Positions 53,720 to 64,000 of a stretch of DNA of 64,000 nt are shown here, in pieces (the first letter of the stretch is position 1; every line of letters begins with the position of its first letter). The notes under the pieces were generated by a model. That model was given only the letters and a program-made list of their open reading frames with translations, was not told the origin of the DNA and did not search any database. The DNA comes from Fusarium oxysporum f. sp. lycopersici 4287 (lineage: Eukaryota; Ascomycota; Sordariomycetes; Hypocreales; Nectriaceae), in the NCBI RefSeq assembly GCF_000149955.1, contig NC_030987.1, positions 466,003 to 530,002 of the forward strand, given 5' to 3'. A program made the position numbers and the translations under genes.

Positions 53720-56700
53720 ATGAATACTATTGCTGATCACGTGTCGGCTTGTCTTCAAGAGTTCAATAGTCTCTGCAGTTCCCCGACAATATGGACAGAC
53801 AGTATTCCAGATGAGGGTACTCAGAGCGATATATCGCTAGTGAAGCTACAGAACGAGCTGAGCAGATTCAAGATCTGGAGTGGAAACATTGGTGCTCACA
53901 GAAAAGGAAGAAGCTCGCTCGATCATAGGCTTCAAGATGCGTCAAATATCCGGGATCAGTTGGTTGAGCTCTTGGAGGACTTGAGAGAGTCCCTGCAAGA
54001 TGGTGAGTTGCCATAATTGAGCTGCGGAAGATTCTGTCTGACATCAACAGCTAAGGATATCCTCACTGGACAAACAACGCCATGGGATCAGGACCTGTCC
54101 CCAGCTGATTTTTCAGACGACGACTCCGACCAAGAACCTTTTCAAGATGGCGCCTCCGGAAATTCTGAGCTCTCGCAGATATTTGCTGCGATAGTTGAAG
54201 ACATCAACTGTCTGTTCAGACTTTCAGTTTCCATTCACAATCCTTCTCCCCACGACCGCTTCAAGAAAGCCTGCTTAACCGATACATCTGGCTACGAGCC
54301 ATTTGACGTCCAGCATGTATGCAACAAGCTCTCCAAAGCCCCGAAGCCCATAGCAGAGAGACTTGGAAAGGCAATTTCTCGGCGGAGGCAGTACTTCAAA
54401 TACAGAGAACTGCACCATGACAAGTTGGCGAGTGGGCTCGAACTCGATGACAAGGACCAAATGCAGAGTACCGTAGCCTCTTCGTTACCAAAAAAGCTTA
54501 ATGTGAATGAACCTATCTCTTTGGACGAGAACGTGGATGATGCCTCGGATGCTGGGAGATCACAGACTTCTTGGGCAACATCTGCTGCGAATCCAGAGAG
54601 ACGGAAGATACCTGCCCTTCCAGCAGGAGCCGAGAATGGGCCTTTCGAGTGCCCATTTTGTTTTATGATGGTAGCTATTACTTCGAGGAATCATTGGAAG
54701 TTAGTTTCCCTTCCCTCGCCAATATGAATGTTACTGACGTGAGACAACAGAAAACACGTATTCTCAGATCTGTTTCCTTACATTTGCGTTGAGCTCGGTT
54801 GTCCGGCCCCAGACCAAGACTTTCAAAGACGTCACCAATGGGCCGATCACGTCAAGAAACACCATTGGAAGACATGGGCCTGCAAACTTGGATGCGACAA
54901 GACCTTTGACTCTTCGCAAGACATCAAACGGCATTTAGAGCATAAGCATTCAGAAACCGCGGAAATGACTCATCTCGACAGTCTTCTCACTATCTGCGAG
55001 AGGCCTAAGTCCGAAAACGAGCCAGCAGACTGTCCTCTGTGCGGAGAGAGACAATCTTCGTTTAAGCAATACCAACGGCATGTTGGGCGCCATCAAGAGG
55101 ATCTTGCTCTATTCGCATTGCCACATCTTCCAGGCGAAGAAGATGAAAAGAACGACGAGTCTGGTTTCGAGTCAGAGGAACAGGAAGAGCTGGAGTCTGT
55201 AGTAGAAGAAAAGTTAGAGAAAGCCAGCTCTTATGTCACCCGTCTTTCTGATGAGAGCGGAGACAAGGCTCCAGCTGCAGCTGAACATAGTCCTCGATAT
55301 TCTCGACTGGTGGGAGTCGCCACTGCCGATGTTACAGACGGGATCACTTATGACACAACATTCACCAACGTCATTGCTGGACCAGGATACTGGCAATCCG
55401 GCTCTCACTCATGGACCTGTCCGATCCCCTCCTGTCTGTATCATGATCACGGATGGCCTACCGAGGAACAAAGGGACCGCCACTACAGCGATAAGCATTC
55501 TGAAACCTCTATAATGTATGAGTGCATGTTTAAGCCTTGTCCCTACAAGTCAAAACGAGAAAAAAACTGCAAGCAGCACATGGAGAAGGCTCACGGTTGG
55601 GAATACATTCGTCCGCAGAAAGCTGATAAGAAGCTGCCTTCGATATCAGATATGGGCCTAGATATGACCAACCAGCAGCCGGGAACGCCTCTGGACATGG
55701 ACTCCCCAGATGAGTCTTTGGATCATAGAAGGGACCCGGATATGACGAATCGCTACGTCGAAACAGAAAGCCTCGACTCGGCACATGCTGACATTCTTTA
55801 CCTCAATTACAAAAAGTTCTCATACACAATCAAATTTTCCCGACACGCTATCAGAGATGGCAAGTTGCGAGTGTCTACGATAAGAGAGTTCGCAGCGGGA
55901 ATAAGTTATGTCCCTGAGAGCCTCACATATCTGGTCGAGCTTTCTTTCAAGGACACTAAATTGTTGATCGATGGTACACCCATTCGAAACTATGGTATAT
56001 CAAGTGGTGATACAATAAAAGTTGCATCACCGCGATTTAGGAAATCTGATCAATTTAGCGGTTCACCTGGTAAAGATCCTTGGCTGGATAATGGGCATGG
56101 CACTGAAGGGAACATAGAACTCGAAGGGAAGGCAGAACGTGACAAGCGCCGAGCGGAGTTCTCCCAAGAATTACGACAAAGAGCTATGGTGGAATCTGGC
56201 GGGGATCAAGTGCCAGTCCCTAAAACTGAATCAGATTTCGAGATAAAGGATACCCGCCATGCTTCTGGGCCTAGCCAACCGCCTGCAGAGGTTGGCCACA
56301 AGGTTGTCAAAAGCTCTACACCTGGTGTTAGATGTGCCACCTGTGCCTTGGAAGGTAAAGAGATATGGGTTGTTCCCGGGCGCTGTTGTGGGTATTGCGG
56401 AACACCATGTGTGGACGAGGATACTCTAGACGTTCATGATTCGTTCAGAGCGACAGGCGTCAATGATAACAACGAGGAAGGGCTGCCTCAGGTCCCTGAA
56501 GGACTCGAGAAGAAAGAAGCACCGTGCCAGAGCCTTTTGGTCAATGGTCATTGCATGGATGGAGCTGGCAGCCCCTTCATTGATGATGCGGCCGTGATAT
56601 CTAGTTCCGATCGAGGATACCAATATAATGGAGCCTTGATTGAATTCTGGCTTGATGATGACCAAGAAGGAACTCAAGGTTTGGGAGGCTTTGAGTACGC

Positions 56701-56788
56701 TGATGGACGATTTGGAAGTTGGATGGTTTCCAGAGAGGTCGCTAACTCGGACGATGGTTCAACCAAAAAGCAAGAAGAGCGGCCCTGA
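53720..56788 (+). CDS. Large C2H2 zinc-finger protein with ubiquitin-like region
   Basis: Exons 53720-54002, 54051-54699 and 54751-56788 join in frame to 989 aa. The N-terminus is a helical domain common in fungal C2H2 proteins of unknown role. Finger-like motifs follow: FECPFC split by intron 2, CVELGCP..HVKKHH, ACKLGCDKTF..HLEHKH, CPLCGERQ..HVGRH, CPIPSCLYHDH..HYSDKH and CMFKPCPY..HMEKAH. Residues about 675-735 look like a ubiquitin-like fold (LVELSFKDTKLLIDG, then NYGISSGDTIKV). A Cys cluster (CATCALEG..CCGYCGTPC) follows. The frame stops at TGA 56786-56788 but continues openly for 45 more codons (separate entry), so the true C-terminus is uncertain. Confidence 0.85.
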
Positions 56789-56926
56789 CTTATTAATGGA
56801 ATTCATTCGAATATCATAAGGAAGTTGAGGAGTATAGAGGAGCTCAGCGAGCCTGATATCAAGGAAAAGAGAAGTCATATAGTGGAAAAGGTCGACGAGC
56901 TTTTAGCGGAACAACGTGTTAAGTGA
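56789..56926 (+). other. In-frame 45-codon extension after the TGA
   Basis: Directly after TGA 56786-56788 the same frame stays open to TGA 56924-56926. The encoded stretch (IIRKLRSIEELSEPDIKEKR, then SHIVEKVDELLAEQ) is a charged helix reminiscent of the last helix of BAG domains. Together with the upstream ubiquitin-like region this recalls BAG-family cochaperones. Readthrough, an unseen intron over the stop, or a recent nonsense change would each explain it. Confidence 0.5.
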
Positions 56927-57683
56927 ACAGAGAAGTAAGGGTCAGGTAGCTTTCAACTAATATAGTCATGGCGAGGTTATAACTCGATCTTTGTACCTCA
57001 TCATCTCCCATGTTAAAGTGCTCGTGAATGAGTCGTGAGTAGACCCCACGAGGACTTGATGCCTGCTCACGCGATCACAAAAAGTACCAAGGTCTGCAGA
57101 TAATAGGTATCGCTCTGGGGGCGTGAGACATCACCAATGTAAGAGAGGCCACTGTAAATGCCAGAAAGAGATAAGGGTCTTCCTTATAAGTGCCGTGGTC
57201 AACCTGCTTCTGGTGTCTGGGGGCCAGATTGAGAACATTTGCCTGATTGACTTGGTATCTTCAAGACCAAGTTCCAAGACAGGATTTCGGAGAGCAAGCG
57301 GATGATGGATCAGGATGGCAACGACACAAAGTCAATGACGAGCCAGCGATGCTGGAGAACCTCTTGAGAACGATCGTCGTAAAGACGATCAAGCATGTTG
57401 CCGCCTGTATCACGAGAGAAGTCTATGTTTAGTCGGAATTTTGACAGCTGGCTAGGTCTACGGGCCGCCCGGGCCGCTATCCTAATTAGTGGGCTAACGC
57501 TGACAGGAACACCCCCTGATGATATGATATGATATGATATCATGTCATGTTTGCTCTGTTTGAAGATGACTGTTAGAAAAAGGCCTCAACCCCTAAACAT
57601 GTATTTTCTTTAAGCTATTTGTTTCCCAACCCCCCTCATTTGATGCCCCTGTTTCTGCCGTTATCTGGCTCTACATTTGTTAT
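56927..57683. other. Intergenic, 0.76 kb
   Basis: No gene seen. Holds a (GATAT)4 microsatellite at 57521-57540. Confidence 0.5.
57521..57540 (+). repeat. (GATAT)4 microsatellite
   Basis: Four exact tandem copies of GATAT, followed by CATGTCATGT, about 145 bp before the methyltransferase start. Confidence 0.9.
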
Positions 57684-59212
57684 ATGATCATGCCAAACAA
57701 ACCTGCAGAGAATACGACACCGCCGGATGCGCTGGCATTAACCACTGCCTATACGAAGTCTCCGTCGAAGTCTCCATCGAAATCCCCTTCAAGATCTCTG
57801 TCGGCTCCAGGCGAAATTGGTCCTGCAGATGATTCTGATGTCTGTCCTTCAGACCCCTTTTACATTGAGGACGGCACTTACTTTCGAGCAGCATGATTCA
57901 CAGGGGGATGCCGATTCTTCCATTGGGACCGATACGTCAGTGGGCATCGTGAAAGCGCAAGTTTTGGCGTTTCTAATGGTCCTCCCAGAGAGAGCTCGAC
58001 CGCTTCCGTTTCCGCTAGCATCCTCGAGTACCGTCGAAGCCTGGGACGCACGTACCACAGCGACAAGTTTACCGCGAATTACTGTTTCCCCAACGACGAT
58101 CAACAAGTAGAGTCTATGGACTTAACGTACGGCTTGAACTTATGCCTCGAAGCGCATCAACAAGGTGCTAACTGAACAACAGGCATCACTACTTGACGCT
58201 TCTTTTGGATGGTGAACTGTTTCTTGCCCCTATCAAGACAGACTCTATACAGGTAGGGTGTTCTCGTAAAGTCTCAAATTGGTTAAAAGTCCTTGGACTG
58301 ATTTCTGCAACGCCTCTCGTAGCGAGTTCTAGATGTTGGTACCGGAAGCGGTGAGTTGGACAATTCCTCCTCTGGATCTCTACTAACAGCTTCGCAGGAA
58401 TCTGGGCTATGTATGGCATTTCGACGAGTCCGGAAATGTCGCCTACTTACAGTCTATAGAGAATTTGCCGACCGATATCCAAGTACAGAAGTAATCGGCA
58501 CAGATCTATCCCCTTGCCAACCCCAATGGGTCCCCCCGAACCTTCGATTCGAAATCGATGATGCCACGCAACCTTGGACGTGGAAGGAAGATTATTTCAG
58601 CTTTATTCATATCCGATATCTCTTTGGTGCCATTAAAGACTGGAATAATCTCTTTAAAGAGGCATACCGATGTTGTGCACCAGGAGGCTGGGTCCAGTCA
58701 GGCGAGGCCGACGTCACATTCCGTAGTGATGATGGGACTACCGAGCTAGAACCCATTTTCAAAACCTACCAGAAGCTCTTCGAATATGGTAGCCGAATTC
58801 TAGGCAACCCTTTCTTCGTCCACGGTTTGCAACTGAAGGCCTTCAAAGAAGCTGGCTTCAAAGATGTTGAGACCGTCGATTACAAAGTATGTTTCTCCAA
58901 AGCCTGACTACAGTTGACTGAAACGTTGTCTTGCAGTTCCCTATTGGAGGCTGGCCCAAAGATCCAAAACTCGCCGAGGTCGGGCGGTTTGTCAAGGCCA
59001 CGCTGGAGAATGACTTGGAGGGTAAGACTACCAACCTTTGAGTGTTGACAGACTTCTCACACGTGATAGGTTACACTCTTATGATGTGGAAGGACGTTTG
59101 TCGATGGCCCGAGGAAGAATACGAGGTGTCTCTTATGAGCTTGCGTAAGGCGATACGGAACCCCAAGGTGCATAGTTACATGACTGTGCGTTATGTGTAC
59201 GGTCGCAAGTAG
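57684..59212 (+). CDS. SAM-dependent methyltransferase, UMTA/LaeA-like
   Basis: Nine exons join exactly: 57684-57839, 57904-57939, 57993-58126, 58183-58252, 58323-58350, 58398-58410, 58460-58886, 58937-59021, 59070-59212, giving 363 aa. Introns are 47-70 bp; exons of 13, 28 and 36 bp make it easy to mis-annotate. The N-terminus is Ser/Pro-rich with SPSKSPSKSPS. The family start SILEYRRSLGRTYH precedes the SAM loop DVGTGSGIWA at 136-145 and IGTDLSP, then the acidic FEIDDATQPW and the GGWVQSGE motif. Relatives methylate unknown targets or tune secondary metabolism. The first of two in-frame ATGs was used. A dispersed repeat copy lies 57 bp after the stop. Confidence 0.9.
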
Positions 59213-59268
59213 GATAGCTATGTTGGAGATCTTGAAGTAATACAATGAATGTGGAATTGAGAGGATTA

Positions 59269-59318
59269 GTTCCGCGTCGTGATTCTTAGCCCCCAGCCAC
59301 AGGGCTCAAACTGCAGAG
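59269..59318 (-). repeat. Dispersed terminal-repeat-like motif, copy g
   Basis: On the minus strand: CTGCAGTTTGAGCCCTGTGG then CTGGGGGCTAAGAATCACGA. It shares the GCGTCGTGATT inner border with copy b at 16591. No partner close by. Confidence 0.55.
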
Positions 59319-59434
59319 ATATCCAAGGTTGAGGAGGACAGACAACCAGCCGGAAGTAATCTGTTGTTGGGTAGGTGGAGCACATAAAAATGGTCTCTAT
59401 TTAATGTTAGGCAAATGCTATCTGGAACCATCTA

Positions 59435-61621
59435 TTAGGTTATGGTAATTTCCTCCCAGCTGTTATCCTTTACCGCTTCACCTTTCATGATTCCGTGAAC
59501 GTAGCTATCTCCGACCAGTTGATAAGTACCATCAGCTCGAGGCCTCAGAACCAATGGCACCGGACAAGACGAAACCACCCAGACGCTGTCTGGTTCAAAT
59601 GCCGAACACAAAGCCAACCCTAGGTGCCCTTCGTCTGTCAGAAAAACTCGCCGCTGGCCAGCGTATCTACCCAAGAGCGACGCGTACTGAGAAGCCTGTG
59701 AAAACGTGTTGGCGAGTTCCTTAGCAACTGGGGACGTCCACTCTAAGTCAACTTCTGAGGAAAAGTCCGTGATTGAGGATCTCGACGCCATGTATGAAAA
59801 TATTGACGACAGCTGTGAGTCCGGAGGATCAGAAGGCCCTAGCTTTTGCAGCATCTGTTTTATCCATTCGATACTTGGAAGCATATCGGAGGCTTCATCT
59901 CCATCCCGGGTTACAAGAGATTGGAAGTTTGTCAATTGTTCCAAGATTGAAAGTCGCTGATCGACTGTCATGGAGGTATCCCAGACCCGCAAGCAATGAA
60001 ACAAGATGAAGGATAGCCAGGCTTTAAAGCAACCGCCAAGCGCCGAGCTATCTGTGACTGAATCGTATATATTTGAGCCAAAGATGAAAGTACGCCAACA
60101 AGCTTCAATGCCGAGCTCTCCAGTTACTTTGTAGCGCTTACCGCATCGTAGTAGAAGGGCCGCAAAAGGTTCGATGTTGAAATAGTAAGCGAGTACGTAA
60201 AATGGATAAGACCCTGGAAGGATCTGTCCAACACGCTGAGCTTTGACAGCCAGCCTTGAGTCTGTGATGCTAAATCCCAGAGAACCAATCTCACTGTATC
60301 GCGCGGCGTCCAACCGATCATCGCTGTTAACACGATCAAAAAGGATGGGAGCAGTCCTCGCAGCAGATGGCTCGTTGGATAAGTTAGGTACCCACGATGG
60401 TATATCCTCTGAAGGCAAATTCTGTGTGCCGTGGTAGAATTCTGCAAAACCAGCTAAAGAGATGAATCCTAAGTGATTACAATGATTGAGGATATTCTTC
60501 GTGGCAGCTGTGAAAACCTGAGCGACGCTCGCGTTATAGTCAACTTCCAAATCGCATCGAGGAATTCCCATATGGCTCGCGGCCATGTTAACCATTCCCA
60601 ATAACGAATACACCCGATCGCGGGCATTCGTAACCTTGAACTTATGGCACACCATCATCATGTATGCCAACTGAGAACTGGCAGTCGTTTTCCAATTACC
60701 AGCGCCGGTAAGCTCCTCGATAACAGAAAGCAACGGGTGATCTTGAGGCTCTTTCAAGCTTTCGAGGGACATCTTGATTACGGTGATGAAGTGAACGGCG
60801 TAAGGTCCTGGCGACCACGAAATCTGTTCCAATTTGACCATGGCCAACGCCCCATTGGGAAACCAGCCCAGTCTTTTGATCATCGCCAATGCAGAGGCGA
60901 GCTGTTCCCAAGAGATACATTCGCCGTTTCCGAGGAACACAGAGGTCTGCCGAGCTAGCACGGTCTCTTGAATCACCCAAGCTCTGCGGAACCAATTCCG
61001 TTCCAGAAGATCAACGAATGGCTTCCAGGCTACAGAAGGAGTAGGTGGAAGGCCTGAACTTTCGGTTACGCTTTTGTCCAGGCTCACTTCACTTCCATCT
61101 GTCTCCTCAGCCAAGCTGGAGAGTTTCCGTATCAGATGAATGGCCTCAGCTGACTCTTTCCCGCCAACACCGAGCCAGATATCGACTCGCGCTGCCATGC
61201 TGTAAATCTCGTTCATGATGCCGACCTGGATCTCGCGCTCCCGTTGGCTGGTCTGATCAATACATATTGCGTCGATCCACAAATACCAATCAAATTCCTC
61301 GAAGCGATTGAGAGCACCGAATAAGTTTGGTTGGACGTAGAATCTATCGCCGTTCACCAGTATGCATGAGTCGGAGTCGGTGGGTTTGCCATCTCCCTCT
61401 GGCGCACCCCACGTATAGGATAGTGCGTGGTAACCAAGTGCCTTTGCTTCATCCAGAGAATGAGTGGTCAAGTCAATATTCAGCCTCTCCGATAACAGGC
61501 TGCGTGTCCGCTGGCGTATCTGTATTAATCGAATATGTGTGGAGTCGAGTGTTGATTCGTATTTGTACCTGGTACCAAACGTACTGCTTCTGCGGAAAGT
61601 TGTCCATGGCGATGGGGTCAT
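59435..61621 (-). CDS. HET-domain protein
   Basis: Heterokaryon-incompatibility-type protein; the HET domain is a TIR-like module that triggers cell death in non-self fusion in some family members. Single exon, 728 aa. The three HET blocks are present: YHALSYTWG at 64-72 followed by GAPEGDG, YLWIDAICIDQ at 113-123, and the third block with VGIMNEIYS near 133-141 and DIWLG. RAWVIQE (near 215) is the next landmark. The C-terminal half is unique, and near the end GRRRVFLT-type wording (YAGQRRVFLTDEGHLGLA) and PLVLRPRADGTYQLVGDSYVHG close the usual HET-protein tail. No STAND or repeat domain is attached. Confidence 0.93.
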   Translation of the reverse strand: MTPSPWTTFRRSSTFGTRYKYESTLDSTHIRLIQIRQRTRSLLSERLNIDLTTHSLDEAKALGYHALSYTWGAPEGDGKPTDSDSCILVNGDRFYVQPNLFGALNRFEEFDWYLWIDAICIDQTSQREREIQVGIMNEIYSMAARVDIWLGVGGKESAEAIHLIRKLSSLAEETDGSEVSLDKSVTESSGLPPTPSVAWKPFVDLLERNWFRRAWVIQETVLARQTSVFLGNGECISWEQLASALAMIKRLGWFPNGALAMVKLEQISWSPGPYAVHFITVIKMSLESLKEPQDHPLLSVIEELTGAGNWKTTASSQLAYMMMVCHKFKVTNARDRVYSLLGMVNMAASHMGIPRCDLEVDYNASVAQVFTAATKNILNHCNHLGFISLAGFAEFYHGTQNLPSEDIPSWVPNLSNEPSAARTAPILFDRVNSDDRLDAARYSEIGSLGFSITDSRLAVKAQRVGQILPGSYPFYVLAYYFNIEPFAALLLRCGKRYKVTGELGIEACWRTFIFGSNIYDSVTDSSALGGCFKAWLSFILFHCLRVWDTSMTVDQRLSILEQLTNFQSLVTRDGDEASDMLPSIEWIKQMLQKLGPSDPPDSQLSSIFSYMASRSSITDFSSEVDLEWTSPVAKELANTFSQASQYASLLGRYAGQRRVFLTDEGHLGLALCSAFEPDSVWVVSSCPVPLVLRPRADGTYQLVGDSYVHGIMKGEAVKDNSWEEITIT

Positions 61622-61996
61622 TCTTGGCAGATGGAGTCACAATTGAGACTATAGCCTTGGGAGCTGATTTCTCGAGCGAATAACTATAAGAGAAGAAATA
61701 ATCCTTGATGGTCGATGTCAGAATGTTACGAAACTCATTTTACCATTTCCCCTTTTCTCTGCATAAATATGTAATGTCTTATTGGTTCACTGTTGCCGCG
61801 CGCTTGAATCTGACAGAACCAACACGACTGAAGCTATAGTTAGGTACTTTAACCGCCGTCTATCACAAGCCAATCTAATACTATTAAAATCCCATAGAAA
61901 TTTTTTATTATAAGATCGCATTCAAGCTCAGAGCCTCCATAAATCGGATTAAATCTTTCAATTTCGATTTCTGGTTGAGAGTTGGTTGGCCTAATA
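61622..61996. other. Intergenic, 0.37 kb
   Basis: AT-rich promoter of the HET gene and 3' flank of the dehydratase gene. Confidence 0.45.
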
Positions 61997-62744
61997 TCAG
62001 ATCTGCTTCTTGAGGTTGGTGCGGCTCAACTTGGCTCTCTGAGACAGCATATGCCCAAAGAGGATGTAAAATGCTATGATAGGATATCAGTATAGCGATA
62101 ATAGGCAGATTGGCACAGCTTACGTACCTGGAACATAGATCGCTAATCCAAACCAAAGTAGATACTGATACGTTGGGTTCCGAGCTTGAGATGGCTGGAT
62201 GACTTCGTAAACAAGTTTCATCTCTGAGAGAATACCAACGGGGTACAAGATAATGAACATGTTGTATCTGTTATTGGTCAGTTTATTCCTTTTATACGAG
62301 GTACTCTGCTTCTTACCTCAACCATGTCAAACCAGCTGGCACAGATCCCCTTCCCGTCTGGAGAGTAAAATAGAAGTATCGAATCGCATCGGCCGCATTC
62401 CAAGCCATGAGCATAAGACTATAGGCAGTATCTCTGAAACCAACTTCCGGATAGTTTCGTGTAATAGCCCAGACAATAGTGTTTCGACCAGCCACTTGGA
62501 GCGCAGTTGTAGCGGGAGCCGCTCGCACAAGACCAGTAACAGCATGGATAACTTCCATCACAGTAAAAGTCTCAGTCCATCGTGCTATAATGTTAAGTTC
62601 GTCCCACACAGCACCATTGCCTTGGGTCAACCACAGATATGTAGTTCTCAGCAAGAGGGCTGTTCGAAGAAGGGCTGAGAGGGTGTTGTAGAGGAATAAG
62701 TATGTGGATGGCTTAGGCCGTGAATCAGAAGTTGGTCGCGCCAT
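61997..62744 (-). CDS. Very-long-chain 3-hydroxyacyl-CoA dehydratase (PHS1/HACD family)
   Basis: ER membrane enzyme for the third step of very-long-chain fatty-acid elongation (removal of water from 3-hydroxyacyl-CoA). Exons 62744-62317, 62267-62128 and 62073-61997 give 214 aa, usual length. Family motifs are YNTLSALLRTALLLRTTYLW near the N-terminus, EVIHAVTGLVRAAPATTALQ, WNAADAIRYFYF and LYPVGILSE. The catalytic pair is Tyr151 and Glu158, seven residues apart as in yeast Phs1. About six TM segments are visible. The protein ends FGHMLSQRAKLSR..KKQI with a Lys-rich tail. The gene is close to a HET gene; whether it is the only PHS1 copy or an accessory paralog cannot be told here. Confidence 0.9.
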
Positions 62745-63553
62745 CTTTGCTTTAGATAATGAAGTCTGAAGGTGTAAGATCCTAGATTCAGATACGGAGC
62801 ACTCTTATGCAAAATTCCACGACACGCTAATCAGGCCACTAAGGCGGATTGAGTTATACCGAGGCTGACGCTTGAGAACTTCCAAATTGAGATGCTACGC
62901 CGGATATTAACTGGAGACAACACCACTTATCTCGGAGACGAACTTGAATGTGCCTAAATCTATTTCTGAGTCTATTTCTGAGTTGAGGTGCCTTGGGGAG
63001 GCAAGAAAACATCTGACTTCTATCCTAAGTGACAAAAAGATTTAGGTAAATTTAGTAAAACTTAGACTTGGGCAAGCTTAATATAGATTTAGTGGGCCTT
63101 AGGCTAATCTTTTTGGCATCCGCCCCTGATTCCGGCTTATAAGCCTATCCCTCGATCCTTTCCTAGGGAATTTAGTGGAGGTACTGTCAGAGGGGAATCT
63201 GGTATGCGTGTCGTGGTAGTGCATCGGCCATCTCGCAAGCAGTGACGGTTGAATCGTGTCACGAACTTTATGCAGGGCTCGTAAAGGCGACTTGAAAACT
63301 AGGGCCCGGCGAATCTAGACGCCGTCGTTATGAAGTGGAGATGGTTAGGAAGCTGGATACAGATATTGCCATTGGTAGCTATTGAATAAAGCGTACTATT
63401 CAGGGACGTTTCATCTTCAGAACTCGAGTATTTGGTCTAACCTAGTAGGAATCACATATTCCATTTTGGAATCCTGAGTAATCTGTCCGAGTGAGTTCGA
63501 TAGGAGCTATCATGAATTTGTCCCTCATAAACCTCGTTCTCGTGACCAAGATG
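62745..63553. other. Intergenic, 0.8 kb
   Basis: No gene seen. The stretch at about 63025-63110 is rich in CTTAG/TTTAG words, similar in flavour to 25195-25230 and 26095-26135; it could be eroded repeat. Confidence 0.4.
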
Positions 63554-64000
63554 CTATTCTGCAGGACCGACAATGAACCTAAGCTCCGCGATGAATCTCC
63601 CACTCTCCATGATAACATCGCCTCGATGCTCGATATATTTACCAGCCGAATCAACAAGACCATATACTTTCATCTTTTCAGGGACCTTAAAGATTTGTTT
63701 CTCGGCATTTGCCTTGATCTTACCGCCACCCGTACCAAATGGCCCTAGCCTTCTTTCCGTGGTATTGATAATCAAGTTGAAAATGACTTTCTTGGTAGCA
63801 TCCTCGGTTAGAATCCCTGTATTCCATGAAGCTCCCGTGATCACTTCATCATCGTCTAGAAAGATCGATTTCTTATTGCGACCGAAGCCACCAAACCGAA
63901 TGCCGTCATTGACCTTGGTCTCAGCCAAAAGCGAGTCCACGGCGAAGTCGTAGGAGACTTCGAACCTGACAATATTTGAAGGGGCTGCTTTCTGCAGTTC
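63554..64000 (-). CDS. Jacalin-like lectin domain protein, 3' part
   Basis: The minus-strand frame enters at the window edge and stops at 63556-63554, so 148 codons of the C-terminus are visible and the start is outside. The glycine-rich beta-prism wording (IRFGGFGRN near the middle, RLGPFGTGGGK, then VYGLVDSAGKYIEHRGDVI) fits a jacalin-like lectin fold, which binds mannose or galactose glycans. Fungal lectins of this type occur alone or with other domains, so what lies upstream matters for function. Confidence 0.7.
   Translation of the reverse strand, partial: ELQKAAPSNIVRFEVSYDFAVDSLLAETKVNDGIRFGGFGRNKKSIFLDDDEVITGASWNTGILTEDATKKVIFNLIINTTERRLGPFGTGGGKIKANAEKQIFKVPEKMKVYGLVDSAGKYIEHRGDVIMESGRFIAELRFIVGPAE

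Noticed and set aside
57904..58110. Frameshift in the methyltransferase N-terminus
   Set aside because: First taken for a pseudogene; two introns (57840-57903 and 57940-57992) restore the frame exactly.

Overview
This window is nuclear DNA of a filamentous ascomycete, most likely a Sordariomycete of the Hypocreales (Fusarium-like). The reasons are many short introns (about 45-75 bp) with GTRAGT donors, CTAAC/CTGAC branch sites and YAG acceptors, CT-rich leaders before start codons, and gene families typical of these fungi (Zn2Cys6 regulator, HET and HeLo-NACHT proteins, LysM secreted protein, UMTA/LaeA-type methyltransferase, DUF7580-type protein). I see no operons, CRISPR arrays, rRNA or convincing tRNA genes. 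Gene models below are spliced by eye; exon ends were chosen so that reading frames join exactly.

Layout. 1-10 kb: start of a leftward gene at the very edge, an amino-acid permease, an MFS transporter of the allantoate-permease type, and a HeLo-NACHT NLR. 10-18 kb: three predicted secreted proteins (an unknown pro-protein, a 454-aa unknown, a three-LysM protein) and a small membrane protein. 18-26 kb: an accessory-looking stretch with two paralogous C2H2/AT-hook-like proteins, a lineage-restricted-looking gene, a 228-bp near-perfect palindrome, two families of short inverted-repeat ends, and two decayed genes (an aminoglycoside-phosphotransferase-type fragment and an unknown). 26-49 kb: conserved chromosome with an SDR, a kinesin-8, a BuGZ/ZNF207-type spindle protein, a Zn2Cys6 regulator, the KEOPS subunit Cgi121, proline dehydrogenase, a Tim17-like membrane protein, a small conserved-looking protein and a Ted1/Cdc1-type phosphoesterase. 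48-64 kb: a small secreted repeat protein, a four-exon CYSTM microgene, a P-loop kinase-like protein, a DUF7580-type protein, a large C2H2/ubiquitin-like protein with an in-frame stop before a helical extension, a nine-exon methyltransferase, a HET protein, a 3-hydroxyacyl-CoA dehydratase and the end of a jacalin-like lectin.

Themes. Self/non-self and defence-type genes (HeLo-NACHT, HET, DUF7580-type, lectin) lie in the outer parts, with secreted, possibly host- or competitor-facing proteins next to the NLR. Housekeeping genes form the middle block; the adjacent kinesin-8 and BuGZ-type genes both act at the spindle. The 18-26 kb stretch is where the unexplained structure is concentrated.
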